A stretch of 64,000 nt of DNA from Lamellibrachia satsuma (GCA_033239005.1 BSQZ01000010.1:12514001-12578000), one strand, 5' to 3'; shown: positions 20,959-38,374, counted from the stretch's first letter. Notes: a model not told the origin generated them from the sequence alone. Numbers and translations: made by a program.

Positions 20959-21564
20959 AACTATACACAATATACTACCTATACATGCCTTTAGGTTTAT
21001 CTGTAATAATATGTAATAGGTAGATTGAAAAAAAATTTTGCCGCATATGTGGCCTGAATACCATAGTATTGCAATACAGTATATTGCCATACAGTACAGT
21101 ACAGTGATCTTTTACAGCAAAACGGCTTTGCCGATTTGCATGACATTTTGTGTGACTACGCAAACTTACATGTATTATCCAACTGTTGTATACAAATATA
21201 AAAACATAAATCATAGGTACGACTTATTAATTAAATATATATTAAATATTGCTATTTTTCAACTTTTTTTAATTCGGTTATATGATGTTGTAATCATGTA
21301 ATGATTTTTGTTTATGTCTTCCACCAGGTTATACTTAAACAGTGTTCTGAAGGTACAGTCTTAATAGACCCAGCTATTTTGATGTACACAGCAAAACAAT
21401 GTGGAAGTTGGAAATGGGCAATTTATTGCCTTTGATGATATGTCATGGCAAAAATATTTTATCGCACCCATTCAACAAAAGGCTACACATCATTTATATT
21501 TAATAGAGTAACAAAATAAGATTAGTAAATTTTAATATTATAAGAATAAGAAATGCTTGGTATA
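20959..21564. other. AT-rich spacer
   Basis: Nothing recognised. The frames at 20975-21301 are AT-rich chance coding. Confidence 0.4.
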
Positions 21565-22110
21565 AAGCTTGAGCATTATGCAATTAACACTAGTTGCTTC
21601 TCTTGTTGTAAGTAGTTGGGTTACCTTGGTTATTGAATTGTTAGTTAATCGACATTACTATGGCTAACATTATTAGATTCCATTCAAAATGCCTAAGAAA
21701 TACAATTCCATTGTGCGTGTGACAAAAGTTATTTCCAGATATGAGATTGTGCACAGTGAATACCATGTATGAAAAACATGTATGAATAACACATCAGACA
21801 TGTGTCTATCATCGAATAACCTAACTACCTGTATACCCTTATTTAGTGTTAACTGATTGACCCCTTACAGCTAAAACAGTGTTATGTTATCTGGAAACAA
21901 TTTCAGTATATAACTAGAATAATATATTAGTCCCCTTAACCGGTGTTTCATCCAAAGAGTGCAGTGAGGGCTACTGCCCTTCTATTTCCTTGGATAAACA
22001 ACTGTTCTACGATATACATATTGTAGGTCATGTGTTCACTTTCCGTGTAAATGTTGCTGGTTCATTCTCTCGGTTCAATATCCACCGTTTACTGGAAATA
22101 AAAACAATAT
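21565..22110 (+). repeat. Interspersed repeat S, copy 1
   Basis: Shares AGTTGCTTCTCTTGT at the start and TATTTCCTTGGATAAACA, GTTGCTGGTTCA and TTTACTGGAAATA near the end with 58185-58812 in the same order. The left part also occurs inverted at 38375-38455. It has no coding capacity and is a probable non-autonomous element. Confidence 0.65.
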
Positions 22111-22433
22111 ATTATAACAGGTGAAGCTCTTTTTTCATGACCAAATTGTTTTGCAACATTAAATGGCATGGAACAGTTTACAAGCAACATACAAAATTGA
22201 CTTTTTAGTTCTTGAGTTCACCAACATGCCAGGAATTCTTATGTTGGTCGTCAATACAAAGTCGTATGTTGTAAGCCTTGCTATGCATACTGAAAATGGT
22301 AGTCTTACTATTGGAAATAGTTTATCCAAATTTACCATGATTCACATATTCACTTAGCAATAAACATAACTGTTGAATGACAGTTATTATGGTTGTATAT
22401 CAGATAACAAAATACGTTTCCGCCATATTTTGT
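22111..22433. other. AT-rich spacer
   Basis: Nothing recognised. Confidence 0.4.
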
Positions 22434-22495
22434 CACACGCACACACACACGCATGCAAGCACGCACGCACGCACACACACACACACACACACATG
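22434..22495. repeat. (CA)n microsatellite with CG variants
   Basis: CACACGCACACACA and ACGCACGCACGCACACACAC runs. Confidence 0.9.
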
Positions 22496-22737
22496 CATAG
22501 TGTAATATTTGTGTTCTAGCACCAACTCTTTACTCTTTGTACCTATCAGCAATCGTCAACAAAACTTTCATAGACTTTCCGAAACGAGTATATATACGAA
22601 AACTTCCAGGTGTATACAGACTTGTTTAATGTATCCCAGAGCAGAGCAAACACTGGAAATCTCTGTAACTATTTACTGATGGCCTTTTATGCTAACCTGT
22701 ACCTATGTAACAATTACGAAAAAATAGTATTTATTAG

Positions 22738-22805
22738 TGGGCGATTATCGAGACTTCATATGAAGAGAGCTCTGGCTGATTCTGTGAGATGATTTCCTCA
22801 CTAAT
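22738..22805 (+). repeat. Short interspersed repeat shared with 62240-62305
   Basis: CGATTATCGAGA and GAAGAGAGCTCTGGCTGATT occur in both places in the same orientation. Confidence 0.6.
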
Positions 22806-22847
22806 ACAGATATATTTGGTCATGCAGCAGTTGTATAGGTGTTGCCG

Positions 22848-22935
22848 CCACTGCTGCTAATGCCACTGCTACTGCATCGGTCACTGCCACTGCCACTGCC
22901 ATTGCCACTGCATCTGCTAATACTACTACTATTAG
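22848..22935. repeat. (CACTGC)n hexanucleotide repeat
   Basis: Imperfect CACTGC units. The minus frame gives an Ala/Val-rich string that is not a gene. Confidence 0.85.
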
Positions 22936-24649
22936 TTGATAATAAAAAGCTGCTTCCTTCTTAGTTAATTTAGCCCATCGCAAATATATGTTTCTTTGAT
23001 GACTGAATATGTAGTGTGGAGATTTGCTTGCAATTGCTGATGATGAACATGACAGTAAATAAATTATAAGTAACCCTACCCCTCAATGAGTAATAGAAGC
23101 AATACAGTAACGACCTGGTGGTGTATTTCTAGAAGCCTGTTCTAGAGGCTCGTATTCTCGGTATCATTCACGGAATTGTCCTGAACGGGCTTTTAGTTGT
23201 TATGTTGCCAGTTGCTGGAAGGAAAACAAGAAAATATATTTACTAAAAGGATTACGAACGATATGTATACACACACACACCATTGGCGCGATACCCAGCT
23301 AGTTACGCAACTCTAATGCTTACTGAGTATAATGTGTAAGGTAAGCAACTGCTGAATACGACTGCGTTATCGACAGTGGCAGTTCTAAGACTAAGTCTAA
23401 GGCAGGCTAAGGAAGGCTGAAGTAGAGCACTTACAGTCACAGTCACTCAATAGCCAGTAGGCGGGCAGTACTCAAACCTACTATCTACTCATAGTCTATG
23501 ACTATGCAGTCTGCAGCCTAGTTGGGTATATGTTTGGGTTAGAGTTCCAGTCAGAGTTATTCATTGTGGCTGAGTGCACACCAGCACAGCCACAGTCGTA
23601 GACATAGACAATATAAATCATAATTCACCATCAACACATCTCTTGACGCTTCACATTACATTAGAACGAACTAATCATGATTCATGTTCGACAGTTTTAT
23701 TCTTAAACCAATGTTATACTTGGAAAATTGGCAATGGCACATTTATATATAGATACTATAGGCTACTGATACATAGGCATAGCTCACACTGCTTTACAGG
23801 CAAATTGTCCATCAAAATCCACAGCAACTATAATGGAGCATCTGAACACGCACTACTTGACTCTAATCATGATTTTGCATATTTTCTACTGGTCTTGGCG
23901 TTGTTTGAGTAACGTGCAAACAAACCTGATCTGGCATGTAGCATAACAGTGTGAATAACTGAGTATAATAAAAAAGTTACAGACTATTGACTAATTATAT
24001 GATATATTAATAAACTGTCATCAACATTTAAAATGTCTACTGCAATTTGTTTAAAAACAGGCCCTTTCCACAAAAATGTGGTTAATGAATGGTTTAATTA
24101 ATATTAACAATTATCTGTCGGATTCCTGTCAGTGCTACACCATTGTTTTGCTTCACTTAACAATTAATTTGTTTTTTGGTGCTGAAATCAGCATCAGCAT
24201 GGAAATGGTGACAGTAGTGTACCACATTGACTCATAGTAACATGCTTACTGTAGATCACTTCATTTAGGAACCATCATATGCTGAACCAACTGAATGCAG
24301 CTAAACTGATTTTACAAAATTTTGCTAAATGATACATTTTCCTTGCTTTATCTGTTGACATGTAACTTAACATGACTGTTGCTATTTAAATAGTAATCTG
24401 GTATGAATCTATGCCTACTTTCTGCAAAGAGGGGAATATCAAACATGTAGTGAAGTTTGTCTCCGTTACAATCCATATTACATTTTGTGCACTTTAATTT
24501 ATATCAATGGACAAATAGCAAACTGTAACTCATCCAGTTTGCGAGACATTTGAATACAGACAGATGGACATGGCTATTCCTCCATTCACTGGCTTGACTA
24601 TGTCATGTTCACAAAACATTGCCTCTGACACAATAAACTCCAACACACA
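22936..24649. other. Long spacer
   Basis: No gene recognised. The 112-codon frame at 23574-23912 has no motif I know. A weak resemblance of 23170-23230 to repeat S is not strong enough to call. Confidence 0.35.
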
Positions 24650-27440
<2,791 letters not shown>

Positions 27441-27624
27441 ATGATGCAGTTCAAGTACTTTTATCAGAATAACACCTAATAAGTGTATAAGCTCTAAAAT
27501 TATTCATTTCGATTGGTGCTAAGTGTAATGGCATACACAAAAGGCTCATTAGTTTCATAGCACATTCTTAAAGCAAAAGGAAAAGCAATATTTTTGCCGT
27601 ATAGGCCCAATATATCTAATCAAA

Positions 27625-27738
27625 CATGGCTTGCATACCACCAATACCACCATGGTTTGCGTACCATCAATACCACCATGGTTTGCATACCATCAATACC
27701 ATCATGGCTTGCATACCACCAATACCATCATGGTTTGA
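27625..27738. repeat. 26-bp minisatellite, four copies
   Basis: Unit CATGGTTTGCATACCATCAA plus TACCAC, with C/T variants, four full copies and a partial fifth. Confidence 0.9.
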
Positions 27739-28735
27739 CTACAAATCTGTTGTTAAATGATCAAGTCTCTTCGTTTTCCTCTACTGCTTCAGTCTTTTCA
27801 TGTTGTTTAATTTCGTCTTTATGATGATTAAATTGTGTTGTATCTTTTGATTCTTTTTTTGAATGCTTCTATCTCGGCCTTTCCTGTTGAAAGAAATGTT
27901 AATGCAACAATTGAGCAGAAAAAACAGTTGTTAGAGTGAATCAGTTGCACCTATTGTCCTCTTGTGTGGGTTACCTTAATATGGTTTAATTAATCAAAAC
28001 ATCACTCAATGTAATCTTCCAATGTATATTTTAAGAGTAGCACAATACAATTTTGAAGCCGATGTATCATAAGAACCATCCAAGCGTCATCAAACGTCAT
28101 GGTGCAGCATTCTTATCACTCATATCAATGCAAATGGTTAGTAAAAGAATTAATTACATATTTTCCACCAGTCCATGAAATAAATAAATAATAAATGTGT
28201 TTAATAGTAAAACGCTAGCATGAAACTTTATTAGTTGTTTTATTAACTTTAATAGATCATAGGCCCAAAATATTGCATTCTTTTCATTTTACAATAATAT
28301 ATCTTGTGCCTAAATAAGAGGAAAACTTGTCTGTTGTATACAAGTACAATAACTGACCAGGTATTCACTCTCAATCATACTCTTTTCAAAATATGATGTG
28401 GTTAGCATGGTCTCCTTACTCCACCGTGTATGGCCTTTCTGGAGCTGCAAGAGAAAACAACAAATGTTACTTTTGGGAAGCATTTTACAATAAAAGTAAT
28501 TCAAGGTATACAAGTATATATATTTTAGCATTCCAGATTCACAAAAAAATGTGCATCATCGATCGGTCGTATTGTAGGCCTTTTTATATGCTTATGCTGC
28601 CATTTTAGTTTATAAATTTCCTTATACATATGTACTTATGTGACATAATATTCCATATATGTAATAGTTATTGTCAGATTAAAGGTTAGAATATAAAAAC
28701 AAAGCTTAAAGTGAATAAAGACTGTGGCTTAGTCT
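27739..28735. other. AT-rich spacer
   Basis: Nothing recognised. Short frames at 28310-28608 are overlapping chance frames. Confidence 0.4.
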
Positions 28736-29345
28736 TAGCCAGGGGCACAGCCAGGATTTTCATAAGGGATGTCCCAAACTGAACACGTTATAATCACATA
28801 TATTGGTAAAACTTAGTCAGGTACAATAAGAACACTTCATATGCAGATTAACTGTCAACTGATGCCATTATAATCACCTCTGAGTGGCTCCATTTGCTGC
28901 TCATTTGTGGCAGTCGAAGACCCTCCAAAGTCTACAAATGTCATGTGCATACATTTTAGTATTAAGCAAACACATGATTACTCATACATTGGTAGAATTA
29001 TGTCAATGTGCAATTTGGACACTTCATATAATGACTATTATTAATGACATTATAATCTACTCTCAACGGCTCCACTTGCTGCTCATTTGTGGCAGTCGAA
29101 GACCCTCCAAAGCCTATAGATGTTAGGTGCATACATTTTAGTATTAAGCAAACACATGATTGCTCATACGTTGATAGAATTATGTCATGTGCAATTTGGA
29201 CACTTCATATACAGATTAAATGTCAAATGAAGACATTATAATCACCTCTGAATGGCTCCATTTGCTGCTCATTTGTGGCAGTTGAAGACCCTCCAAAGCC
29301 TACAAATGTCATGTGCAAACATTTTTGAATTAAGCAAACACACGG
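28736..29345. repeat. ~185 bp tandem satellite, three units, with a TIR-like left end
   Basis: Three units start near 28866, 29049 and 29237, each with GCTGCTCATTTGTGGCAGT, GAAGACCCTCCAAAG and ATTAAGCAAACACA. A partial unit precedes them from 28790. The left border at 28741 (CCAGGGGCACAGCCAGGATT) looks like a transposon terminus, so the array may be the body of a non-autonomous element. Confidence 0.8.
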
Positions 29346-30177
<832 letters not shown>

Positions 30178-30324
30178 GTGTGCAGTAAATAAAATAAAAA
30201 CATGATTGCAGCAAAGTAATGTTACAATCAGACATGGAGTCAATGTTTTCCTTTAATAAGGCGCAATTTTCTTTATTGTAGTTGTAAATCACTGTGTTGT
30301 ATCGGTTTTAACATAATTTAATAA

Positions 30325-30545
30325 GATTTGTTATCCAAGCCAAAGGCCCGGAAGGCATGGACAAGGAAGCCATTGACTTATCGTAGAGTCCAACAGTGTT
30401 CATGTACATTTGACCCGCCCTCCTGTGATGTGTCAACCTCGTTTTTAAGCATATTAACGCTGCTAGCACTTACACAATCTGTAGACAATTTGTTCCATTC
30501 ATTCATTGTCCTTTGTGAGAGGAGGTGTATACATAGCAATGTTGT
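30325..30545 (-). mobile_element. Family A LINE, 3' end
   Basis: Matches 44765-44990: GGACAAGGAAGCCATTGACT, then AGAGTCCAACAGT, ACACAATCTGTAGACAATTT and GTTCCATTCATT. The last part is antisense to the terminal RT residues (INEWNKLSTDCV in the better copy). TTTAATAAGATT at the left is the tail. Confidence 0.8.
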
Positions 30546-33500
30546 TTAATACTTCAATAAACATTTGATTTCAGTATGGTTGCATTTATAACTAGCTGGA
30601 ATAGATGATGTGCAGAAAATACTAACCGGTCTTAAAGCCGTCCTTATCAGTCCCCAACTTACACTACCAAAGCGCTTCTACAATGGGAGATTTCTTCTGA
30701 AATGTCAGGAACACCAATCATAATGTTGTTTATATAATATTATATCAAGCACATAACATATTTTTTTATAAAATGCATACATGTGCATGTAGGTCACTAT
30801 TACCATACGACGGACAATAATAACAGATGATACAAATATTCTGATAAATTTGGTACATTACTCTATACAATTTTACCTTACTTTTTTTAGATTCTGCTCA
30901 ATAGAAAATGTATATAGCCCACAGGTGCCTGGAAAAAGATACGGCGTAAATATAGAAAATGTTATCAACACCTTGTTATATAAAATCTGTATCCTCAAAT
31001 GGTCACCATATCACCAAACAAATTTTACAAGATAATCTAGACAATTACGTCAAATTTTACACATATCAAGACAACAATGTAATGATACCCTGGGCCTAGT
31101 ACAAAGGAACAAATAGGACTAATTTGTAATCAAAATGATTGATTTAACAAATTGGAATGAGTTAAACAAAGCAACGCTGCCTGTTAAAAGCAAGTGCTTT
31201 AGTTTAGACAAATGATGTGTAAACATAACACTATTCAGTAAGTGAACAAGGGTCGAGTGATATGTACACATTAAATGTTGTTTTCAACGTGTGGACATGC
31301 CGGGAGGTTTCTGAAAGCGTTAGTAATGAGTGGCGTCTTTTGGCGAAGTCGTTCGACCAAGGCCAAGCGTAGTAATGTTGTGCCATGTTTTCGTCGTTCG
31401 ATAATCGTAAATATTTCATTCAAAAACAACTTTTCTAACAAATTGGTTGCACTTAATCGATTAAATGATTGTTAATGATTTTGAATATCAATATCTTGTG
31501 GAAGATTTGTAATAGCATATTGTATTAAATAGATAAAAATGACCCTAAGCCTAAGGGCCTAACATGGGCAACGCCAACGTCAACGAGCATAAACATGACA
31601 TCGCGGCTACATTTTTCATTACACTTACAGCTAGTCCTAGGCTACTGAATACTGTAGTTGTCGACATTATTTAATTTATTGCGCATTAAATAATTGTGTT
31701 CAGTAATTGAAGACGTGGTTATAGTTCACTATCTCGCCATTGTACATTATCAGCACAATTAATAACAGACTTGTGTAAACCGCGGAAGAAAATCTAATCA
31801 AACGGCCCCTGGCGTTTAACGTTTCCCGTTAAATTTATAGGTTAGATTTTACGAAATATATGCATAATCGCTTAATTGTAATATATCTTCATCACAGCTA
31901 CTGTTCATAAGATCAGGAACTTATCAATCGTTGTCCGTACGATATTTCTGCTGACGAATTCGCGAAAGAAACGAAAACGCCAAGACCGGAAAATATGGCG
32001 CGTGACCTATGTTCCTACGAACCGACGCATGTGCATAATTCGCTTTGAAAAACTCGAACATTTGTCTTGATGTGGTAAATTTTAACCAAAAAACAAAATA
32101 TGTCAAATTCTCAGTTTTATTCGCGCAACACAATATTGCCCAACGCATATGTACAGGCAATATCGAACACAAAAATTATCAGCACACAAATCTGCCGTTC
32201 GTGTAAATATGGAAATAGAGGCTACAATGCATAATTAGTTGCAAAATCTGCAAAAAAAGCACACATTAAATGTATGTGACTAAGAAAAACGTCAATATTT
32301 CCACTAGGGGAATAAATTTTTTATTTTTTTTTTTTAATTAAAGAAACAATTCTCATTTGTTGAACTTTCGCTGGTCTACTTGTTATGTGCTTGTGTGCAC
32401 ATGACTTATCCTACGCTGTTCTTCCTTTGGCATTTCTAGTCGTGAATGCATGCTCTAGCTGTTACATTGGCAGCTTTTTAAGTTTACTTTTATGTTAATA
32501 TGGTGTTATGAATGGGATAGTGCTGGAGCAAGTTGTAGCATTTCCTAAATTGTAGCATAGCAGTATCATTTGAAATATGTCACTAGGGAGGAGGCAAAGT
32601 GTTGGGAAAATGCCGTTGTTAATCAGATGGCGATTAATTAACGTTTTGTAACTAGCATGATTATGTTCATTACAGTAAAAGTGTTTGCACAGTATTCCAA
32701 CATGGAATTTGTCCATTACGTGTTATATAAGTATTTTTAAGTAGGACACAGTCTTATCAGATAGTTATATATCCTAGAGATACATTAGAAACTTAGAATA
32801 AGAATTATGACCATGACACAACTTTAGAAGTACTTTAGCAAACTAACTACTTAAAATCAAATGAACACTAATTAACTGTATGATTTCTTAATGTAAGCTA
32901 GAACTAAATAAGATGAACTGGAAAACATATTTCAGTACATTTGTTGATCTGCTATTAAATATTATTGTATTTGATGTTCAGCGCATCGATCCACAGACTT
33001 GGAATTAGCGCTATGTAAATTAATAATATTATTATTGGTTGGTATGCAATGTGATTTTAACAATGTAACACAACAAAAATAATTATTCAAAATACATAAG
33101 CATCTAACTATACTTGGTTATAGGTATATGTAATATATCGTGTCCAGCACGGTCCAGTATTATCTAACTATATTTGGTTCTAGCCACATGTAATATATAC
33201 AATTTCTAGTATCCGCGGTATTGATATAAATTTTCTCCATACATTTATTGTGTGCAATAATTATACAGTTGACATTTACTTTACTCATACAAGTCTACAA
33301 ATCAACATGTTATGATACAAATGACTGAGAGTATTCGTCTATCGACGCCGTCCTGCGCAATCCTGGCTGCATCGCGCCTTGTATATGCTCCACCTGTTGC
33401 TACCACCTTTCATATATACATATTTAAAATGTTGGGGTTGACGTTGACCTTTTTTGCCACACCTCTCTATTATATATATTGGACTTCAATCAGGCCATGC

Positions 33501-33865
33501 CCGAGTAAATTTTCCACCAGCGCGTGTGTCGAATCGTTCTTGAACGTTTGACTACAATAACATTATTAGTGTTTTCCATGTCATGTTAAGTTAGTTGTAG
33601 TAAGTAGCTGTTCTTGGATATCTAGATTACATCGCATGTAAAATTTAGGCATGTTTTCTTTGATATAACGTCTAAGAACTAATAAGTAGCGCATTCACCA
33701 ATATAAATCTGTTTATCTGATTAGTTGATTCATTTACATAGTGGGATCGTGTACTGGTTTTATTCCAATATGAAACACCTGAACTTATTATGTTTACAAG
33801 AATTAAAATCACCTTTAAATTATTATCAATATAAGCAGTTAGGCGTGTAGCAACGAATGAGGCAT
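30546..33865. other. Long AT-rich stretch without recognised genes
   Basis: More than 3 kb of spacer. Frames such as 31231-31475, 31924-32172 and 33312-33551 lack known motifs. GC-richer islands at 31275-31400 and 31930-32050 could be regulatory. The second contains ACCGGAAAATATGGCG, an ETS-like then YY1-like arrangement. The evidence is weak. Confidence 0.3.
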
Positions 33866-34345
33866 TCAAACATTGCACATGAGACTAAAACGTTGTACAT
33901 GCCCCAGTCTGACCGTCCGTTCACGTCCCGAGGGCTGTGAGGCAATCTGTTCAATGAAATGCTGGCAATGAAGCATGCCTTGTGCAGTGACAAATTGTGA
34001 TTTTAGCTGAACGTCACTTTTGAACGCAGTTAACTTATACTGAATTAATATCGTGTTAATCTGACCATGTTCTTTTACGATAAATATAATACAATGATAA
34101 ACATATTTTAGACCATCTAAAATATGCGCCCACCTTTTTATTTTACGAATTTCAACATCTAAAATGAGAATGTAGAAAAGTCCCAAAACCACAATGTTTT
34201 GTATTGTGCATAATCCTTTGTTAGGAAAACAACATATTAATATTTCGTGATGGTGTTCTGTCTCATTGTTACTAGTCAAGCTGGAAATCGTTGTTCTGCC
34301 AATGACGTTTTCTCCTAAACAGAGTGTGTGAAAGACGAAGATCAA
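33866..34345 (-). other. Unassigned 159-codon ORF
   Basis: Unusually long for such AT-rich sequence. The C-terminal part reads LHCQHFIEQIASQPSGRERT. I recognise no family, and AT-rich codon use with repeated hydrophobic stretches argues against a conserved protein. It could be an exon or chance. Confidence 0.2.
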
Positions 34346-34567
34346 GACGCGTGGTATGGTATTGATTACATGAGAGTAGCCCCATATCTTAATGTATATT
34401 CAGCTATGTTTGAGCATAAACATTCACAAATTGTTGTCCAGCCATATCAGGCCCGTCCTCGGGGTTTTGAAAAGTGGGTTCGGTCGTACACAATCCAGGA
34501 TTTATGTGATGATTTAAGAAAATGTCACGTTTTAAAACAGAACTGAACCCCACACCCCCGAGGACGG
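34328..34567 (+). other. Unassigned ORF crossed by a 12-bp inverted repeat
   Basis: The plus frame 34328-34546 starts MKDEDQDAWYGIDYMRVAPY and has balanced, protein-like composition. CCGTCCTCGGGG at 34453-34464 is matched by CCCCGAGGACGG at 34556-34567, enclosing about 90 bp. That could be a small TIR element or the damaged 5' border of family D. Function unknown. Confidence 0.3.
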
Positions 34568-34585
34568 ACATGGTATACTGCTTTA

Positions 34586-35756
34586 GACCTCATTCTCCAC
34601 TTCCAACACGGATTCCAGTCGGGACTGTCTTGTGAATCTCAACTCATTGAGACAGTCCACGACTGGATGACTGCTATGGACAACAAGACCCAAATTGACG
34701 CAATCCTGCTTGACTTTGCTAAAGCCTTCGACAAAGTGCCTCACCTACGTCTTCTATCAAAATTTACCTCGTACGGAATCACTGGAAACACTCAAAATTG
34801 GATCAAATCTTTTAACGGTGCCCTGTCGGACATCACAGATGTCACATCTGGTGTCCCACAGGGTTCAGTTCTAGGACCTGTCCTCTTCTTACTCTACATA
34901 AATGACATAAATGCGAACATCAAATCTTCTATACGCCTTTCTGCAGATGATAGTATTATATATCGTAAAATTTCTTCCAAAACCAAAAATTCTCCAAACT
35001 GACCTTAGCCAACTCCAAACATGGTCAGACAAATGGCAAATGGAATTTAATGTATCTAAATGCGTCCACCTTCCAATAACAAACAAAACTAAACCCAGCA
35101 CACACAAGTACTCGCTTTCTGGCCAGCCATTATCCACCGTATCCAGCCACTCATACCTCGGAATAAAATTGGATTCCAAATTAACCTGGACAAATCACGT
35201 AACTGACATAACTTCAAAATCTTCGAAATGTTTAGGCATGATTAAACGAACTCTTGGCCCATGTAAACCCGAAGTTAAGCAAACAGCGTACAACATGCTA
35301 ATCCGGCCAAAACTTGAGTACTCTTCACCCATATGGAATCCCCACACCTTTTCACAAGTTAAAAGCCTTGAAAGAGTGCAACACTCTGCTGCCAGATTTG
35401 TTAAAAATGATTACAGACGGACCACAAATCCAGCAGATCTAATTAAAGCCCTTGGATGGCCAACCCTCGAACGAAGGCGCATTATCAAACAAGCCACTAC
35501 CTTCTACAAAATTCTAAACAACATTATTGAGATCACCCCCCCCCCTCCGGGACTACTAACTCGATCTCGAACCCGTGGACAATACATAGCCCCCAAGTGT
35601 CGTATAAATGCAATTGTCTTTTCATTTTATCCCAGAGCCATTCGCATATGGAATATGATTCCATCAAAAATTACCAACATAAAAAACCCAGAATCATTTC
35701 AAGAAGCTATTATGGAACTCCCTTTCACCACACCTCCTCACCTAAACTGCCTTTAA
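34586..35756 (+). mobile_element. Family D jockey-like LINE, RT domain with one frameshift
   Basis: The first frame runs QHGFQSGLSCESQLIETVHD, then [33 protein letters not shown] and RLSADDS. SADD replaces the usual FADD. One frameshift near 34965-34985 moves to the second frame. That frame carries WSDKWQMEFNVSKC, SYLGIKLDSKLTW, RPKLEYSSPIWNPHT, LERVQHSAARFV and a C-terminal IRIWNMIP. It is the least-broken RT in the window and looks relatively young. The 5' part (endonuclease, ORF1) is missing. Confidence 0.9.
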
Positions 35757-35760
35757 AACA

Positions 35761-37035
35761 CAGTGCTCAGCGTAAACTTATCCATGGTGTGGGTATGGAG
35801 ACTGTCTATGTGTGCATGTGGCAAGGCAGCGACAGTATCCATACACACAACCAACCTATTAAACATTTTCGTTAAACATCCTATACATAAAATAAATAAA
35901 ACTATCAGATAAAAACCATTTCAGCAACATTAATGATACTAGTCTTTTAATCGAGCGTACCACCCACAACGCATGCGCACAGTTCACCACAAACTCCTGC
36001 GTTAGCCCAAGCTTGGGCTGTTTGGAGTAAACCACTTGAGACCCCTGTAAGGAGACAGCTACGACATTACAGCCGTCCACACTGGCTGCTCGGTGCCTCT
36101 CTGCCGCGCCCGACCGGGATATAGCTCCAGCCACGGGAGCTAGAATCTGTGGGTTAGAAATAGAGACCACCACTCTGTGGATCCACGACAGGTTACATGT
36201 ACATTTACGCATTCCACTTTCTCCGCTGTAGACACCAGGTAGAAGAGACATACAGATTTTACTGTTTCTTATTAATAAACGCAACTTTGTAAAAATTATC
36301 AGTTATACTCACATAACAATTGTTATGTTATTTTCAAATAACTAAGACAACAGTTGGGAAACCTTTATTGAAAAATACCATCAGATATCCATACAGATAT
36401 ACTGGGTTAAGTACTAACACATTAAAATCAGCGGTAATGAGTTAATGCATTCAGTGTGCTTAATCAATTCGAGTTTTTTGCAAGCCTCATTTCAAATTGA
36501 TTTTGCTAAACAACAAACCTACCTAATATCCACTGCAACATGCTAGCTCGTTTGGCAACTTTTGGAATCATCAAGCAAACTATTCAATTAGTAAATGCTC
36601 TTTCAAGCATTAACTAAAGTGAAAATAGAATTGCTGAAAAACTACGATTTTCTTCCTTGGTGAAATTTCGTAACTGTCATGTGATCGGCGAGAGGATGGA
36701 AGTCACACCCATGACCAGCATTGACCCACACAGTGTTTTCCATTTTGGATATGACCAACTGGGGTAGGCCCTACGAATGTTCCACGTACTGGGTAATTTG
36801 TATAGCCAGTTGCGTTCAGTATATCATGAACTTTAAATTGTACCAACCACGATGCCGAAGTATAAAAAATTAACCATTTGACCACAAAATTACACCTTTC
36901 TTTTTAATGAGCGTTATTTTCCAGTGGAACAATTGTGTTTATCATTGTCATGTGTGATGCTACGTTGTCCCAATGACTGGACGGCGGAATTTATGAACGG
37001 AAGTGATTTCAACCATGTCTATAATAGTTGAAATA

Positions 37036-37036
<1 letters not shown>
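35761..37036. other. Spacer with an unassigned minus ORF
   Basis: The minus frame 35859-36284 includes a GC-richer part (SNPQILAPVAGAISRSGAAE) and an acceptor-like TCCTTACAG near 36046. It may hold an exon, but I know no match. Confidence 0.25.

Positions 37037-37091
<55 letters not shown>
37037..37091. repeat. (TA)n microsatellite
   Basis: About 54 bp of TA. Confidence 0.95.
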
Positions 37092-37092
<1 letters not shown>

Positions 37093-38017
37093 TATTGAAA
37101 CTAGGGGACTTTTGATATGTTGTTCAATATGGTACTTTGTAATTATCCTGAAAAAATTGCTTTGTTCTGTTCATTTCCATGTTGGATCTATTTTAACGTA
37201 ATGACCCTGGACTATTATTAGTGATTTCATAGGAAGTATTTTTATTGAATATAAGGCCTTTGAACGAGGCTGACTTCTGACTGGAATCCATGATAATTTT
37301 GGAAGTGGAGGATACATTTATTTAGCAGTCGGTTGCAAATACAAATGTTTGTGACTCAAACGCACTTGCCGAGCAAGGTACAATACTGCATTTAAATTCA
37401 CATGCAACAAATTCAAATGCATTTGAACGCACGACTGTGGTACACATGCCGAACAATCACATTTGTTTTTTTATTCCTAAAATATATTTGGACGCTTCCA
37501 ATGGTTGTATTAATTTGGGATATGGTAACTTAAATGGGCAACTTAACCGCTGCCTCAATTAACACGACCTTTTCCCAATTTGTTAGCCTACGAGTTTAAA
37601 ACGCGTTTCGTTTGAGGGCAATTGCTGAAAACTATATAAAATATATGCCTAGCACACATGTTAATAATGATTCTCTTTGTGGATCCTATATTCATTCCTG
37701 TTACAACAATGTGTTCAGGAGCAGAGAACGTGTGGGAAAAGCTAATGGTAAGTATGCAAGTTTAAGTATGTTCTATGTGATTTACGTGTTGCATGGACAT
37801 TTGTGGAGGTCTAATTATACACGTTTTGGGGGCTCGTTTAGGGAACAGGGACATGTGGGTTGCTATTTGTTCAACAATGAGAATTTAATTTTTTTTTCTC
37901 CAAACTCCACCACAAAAAGTCAAAACTGATACTAAAGGCTACTGGAATGAAACCGGATAATGTAGATAATTTTTGATGAAATATTATGCTTAAGCTTTCC
38001 GAATTTTAACTACACAT
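37092..38017 (+). other. Spacer with a possible small exon near 37650-37746
   Basis: A strong donor-like site (GCTAATG then GTAAGTATGC) follows about 95 open bases reading NNDSLCGSYIHSCYNNVFRS after ATGCCTAG. The donor context is good and the acceptor poor. No family recognised. Confidence 0.25.
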
Positions 38018-38032
38018 CTCTCTCTCTCCCTC

Positions 38033-38068
<36 letters not shown>

Positions 38069-38095
38069 CCGTCCTTCCATCCCTATCTCGCTCTC

Positions 38096-38170
<75 letters not shown>

Positions 38171-38241
38171 CTCCATCCCCCTCCCACTCCCCCTCCCTCT
38201 TTCCGGTTATCTATCTTCCCTATCTCAAATATATATATATA
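38018..38241. repeat. (CT)n, (TA)n and C-rich mixed simple repeats
   Basis: A CT run with CCC breaks (38018-38068), TA (38100-38164), a C/T-rich stretch, then a short TA run (38228-38241). Confidence 0.95.
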
Positions 38242-38374
38242 TAAATTCATTCTGATTGATCATGCTTATTTTAACAACACAATTAACTGCTCAGCTGAAA
38301 TCTAGTGAGACATCACGGCGCCAGGTATTTTACACTCTACTATTGATACGGTCAGTGTTAACCCAATATGTGGC

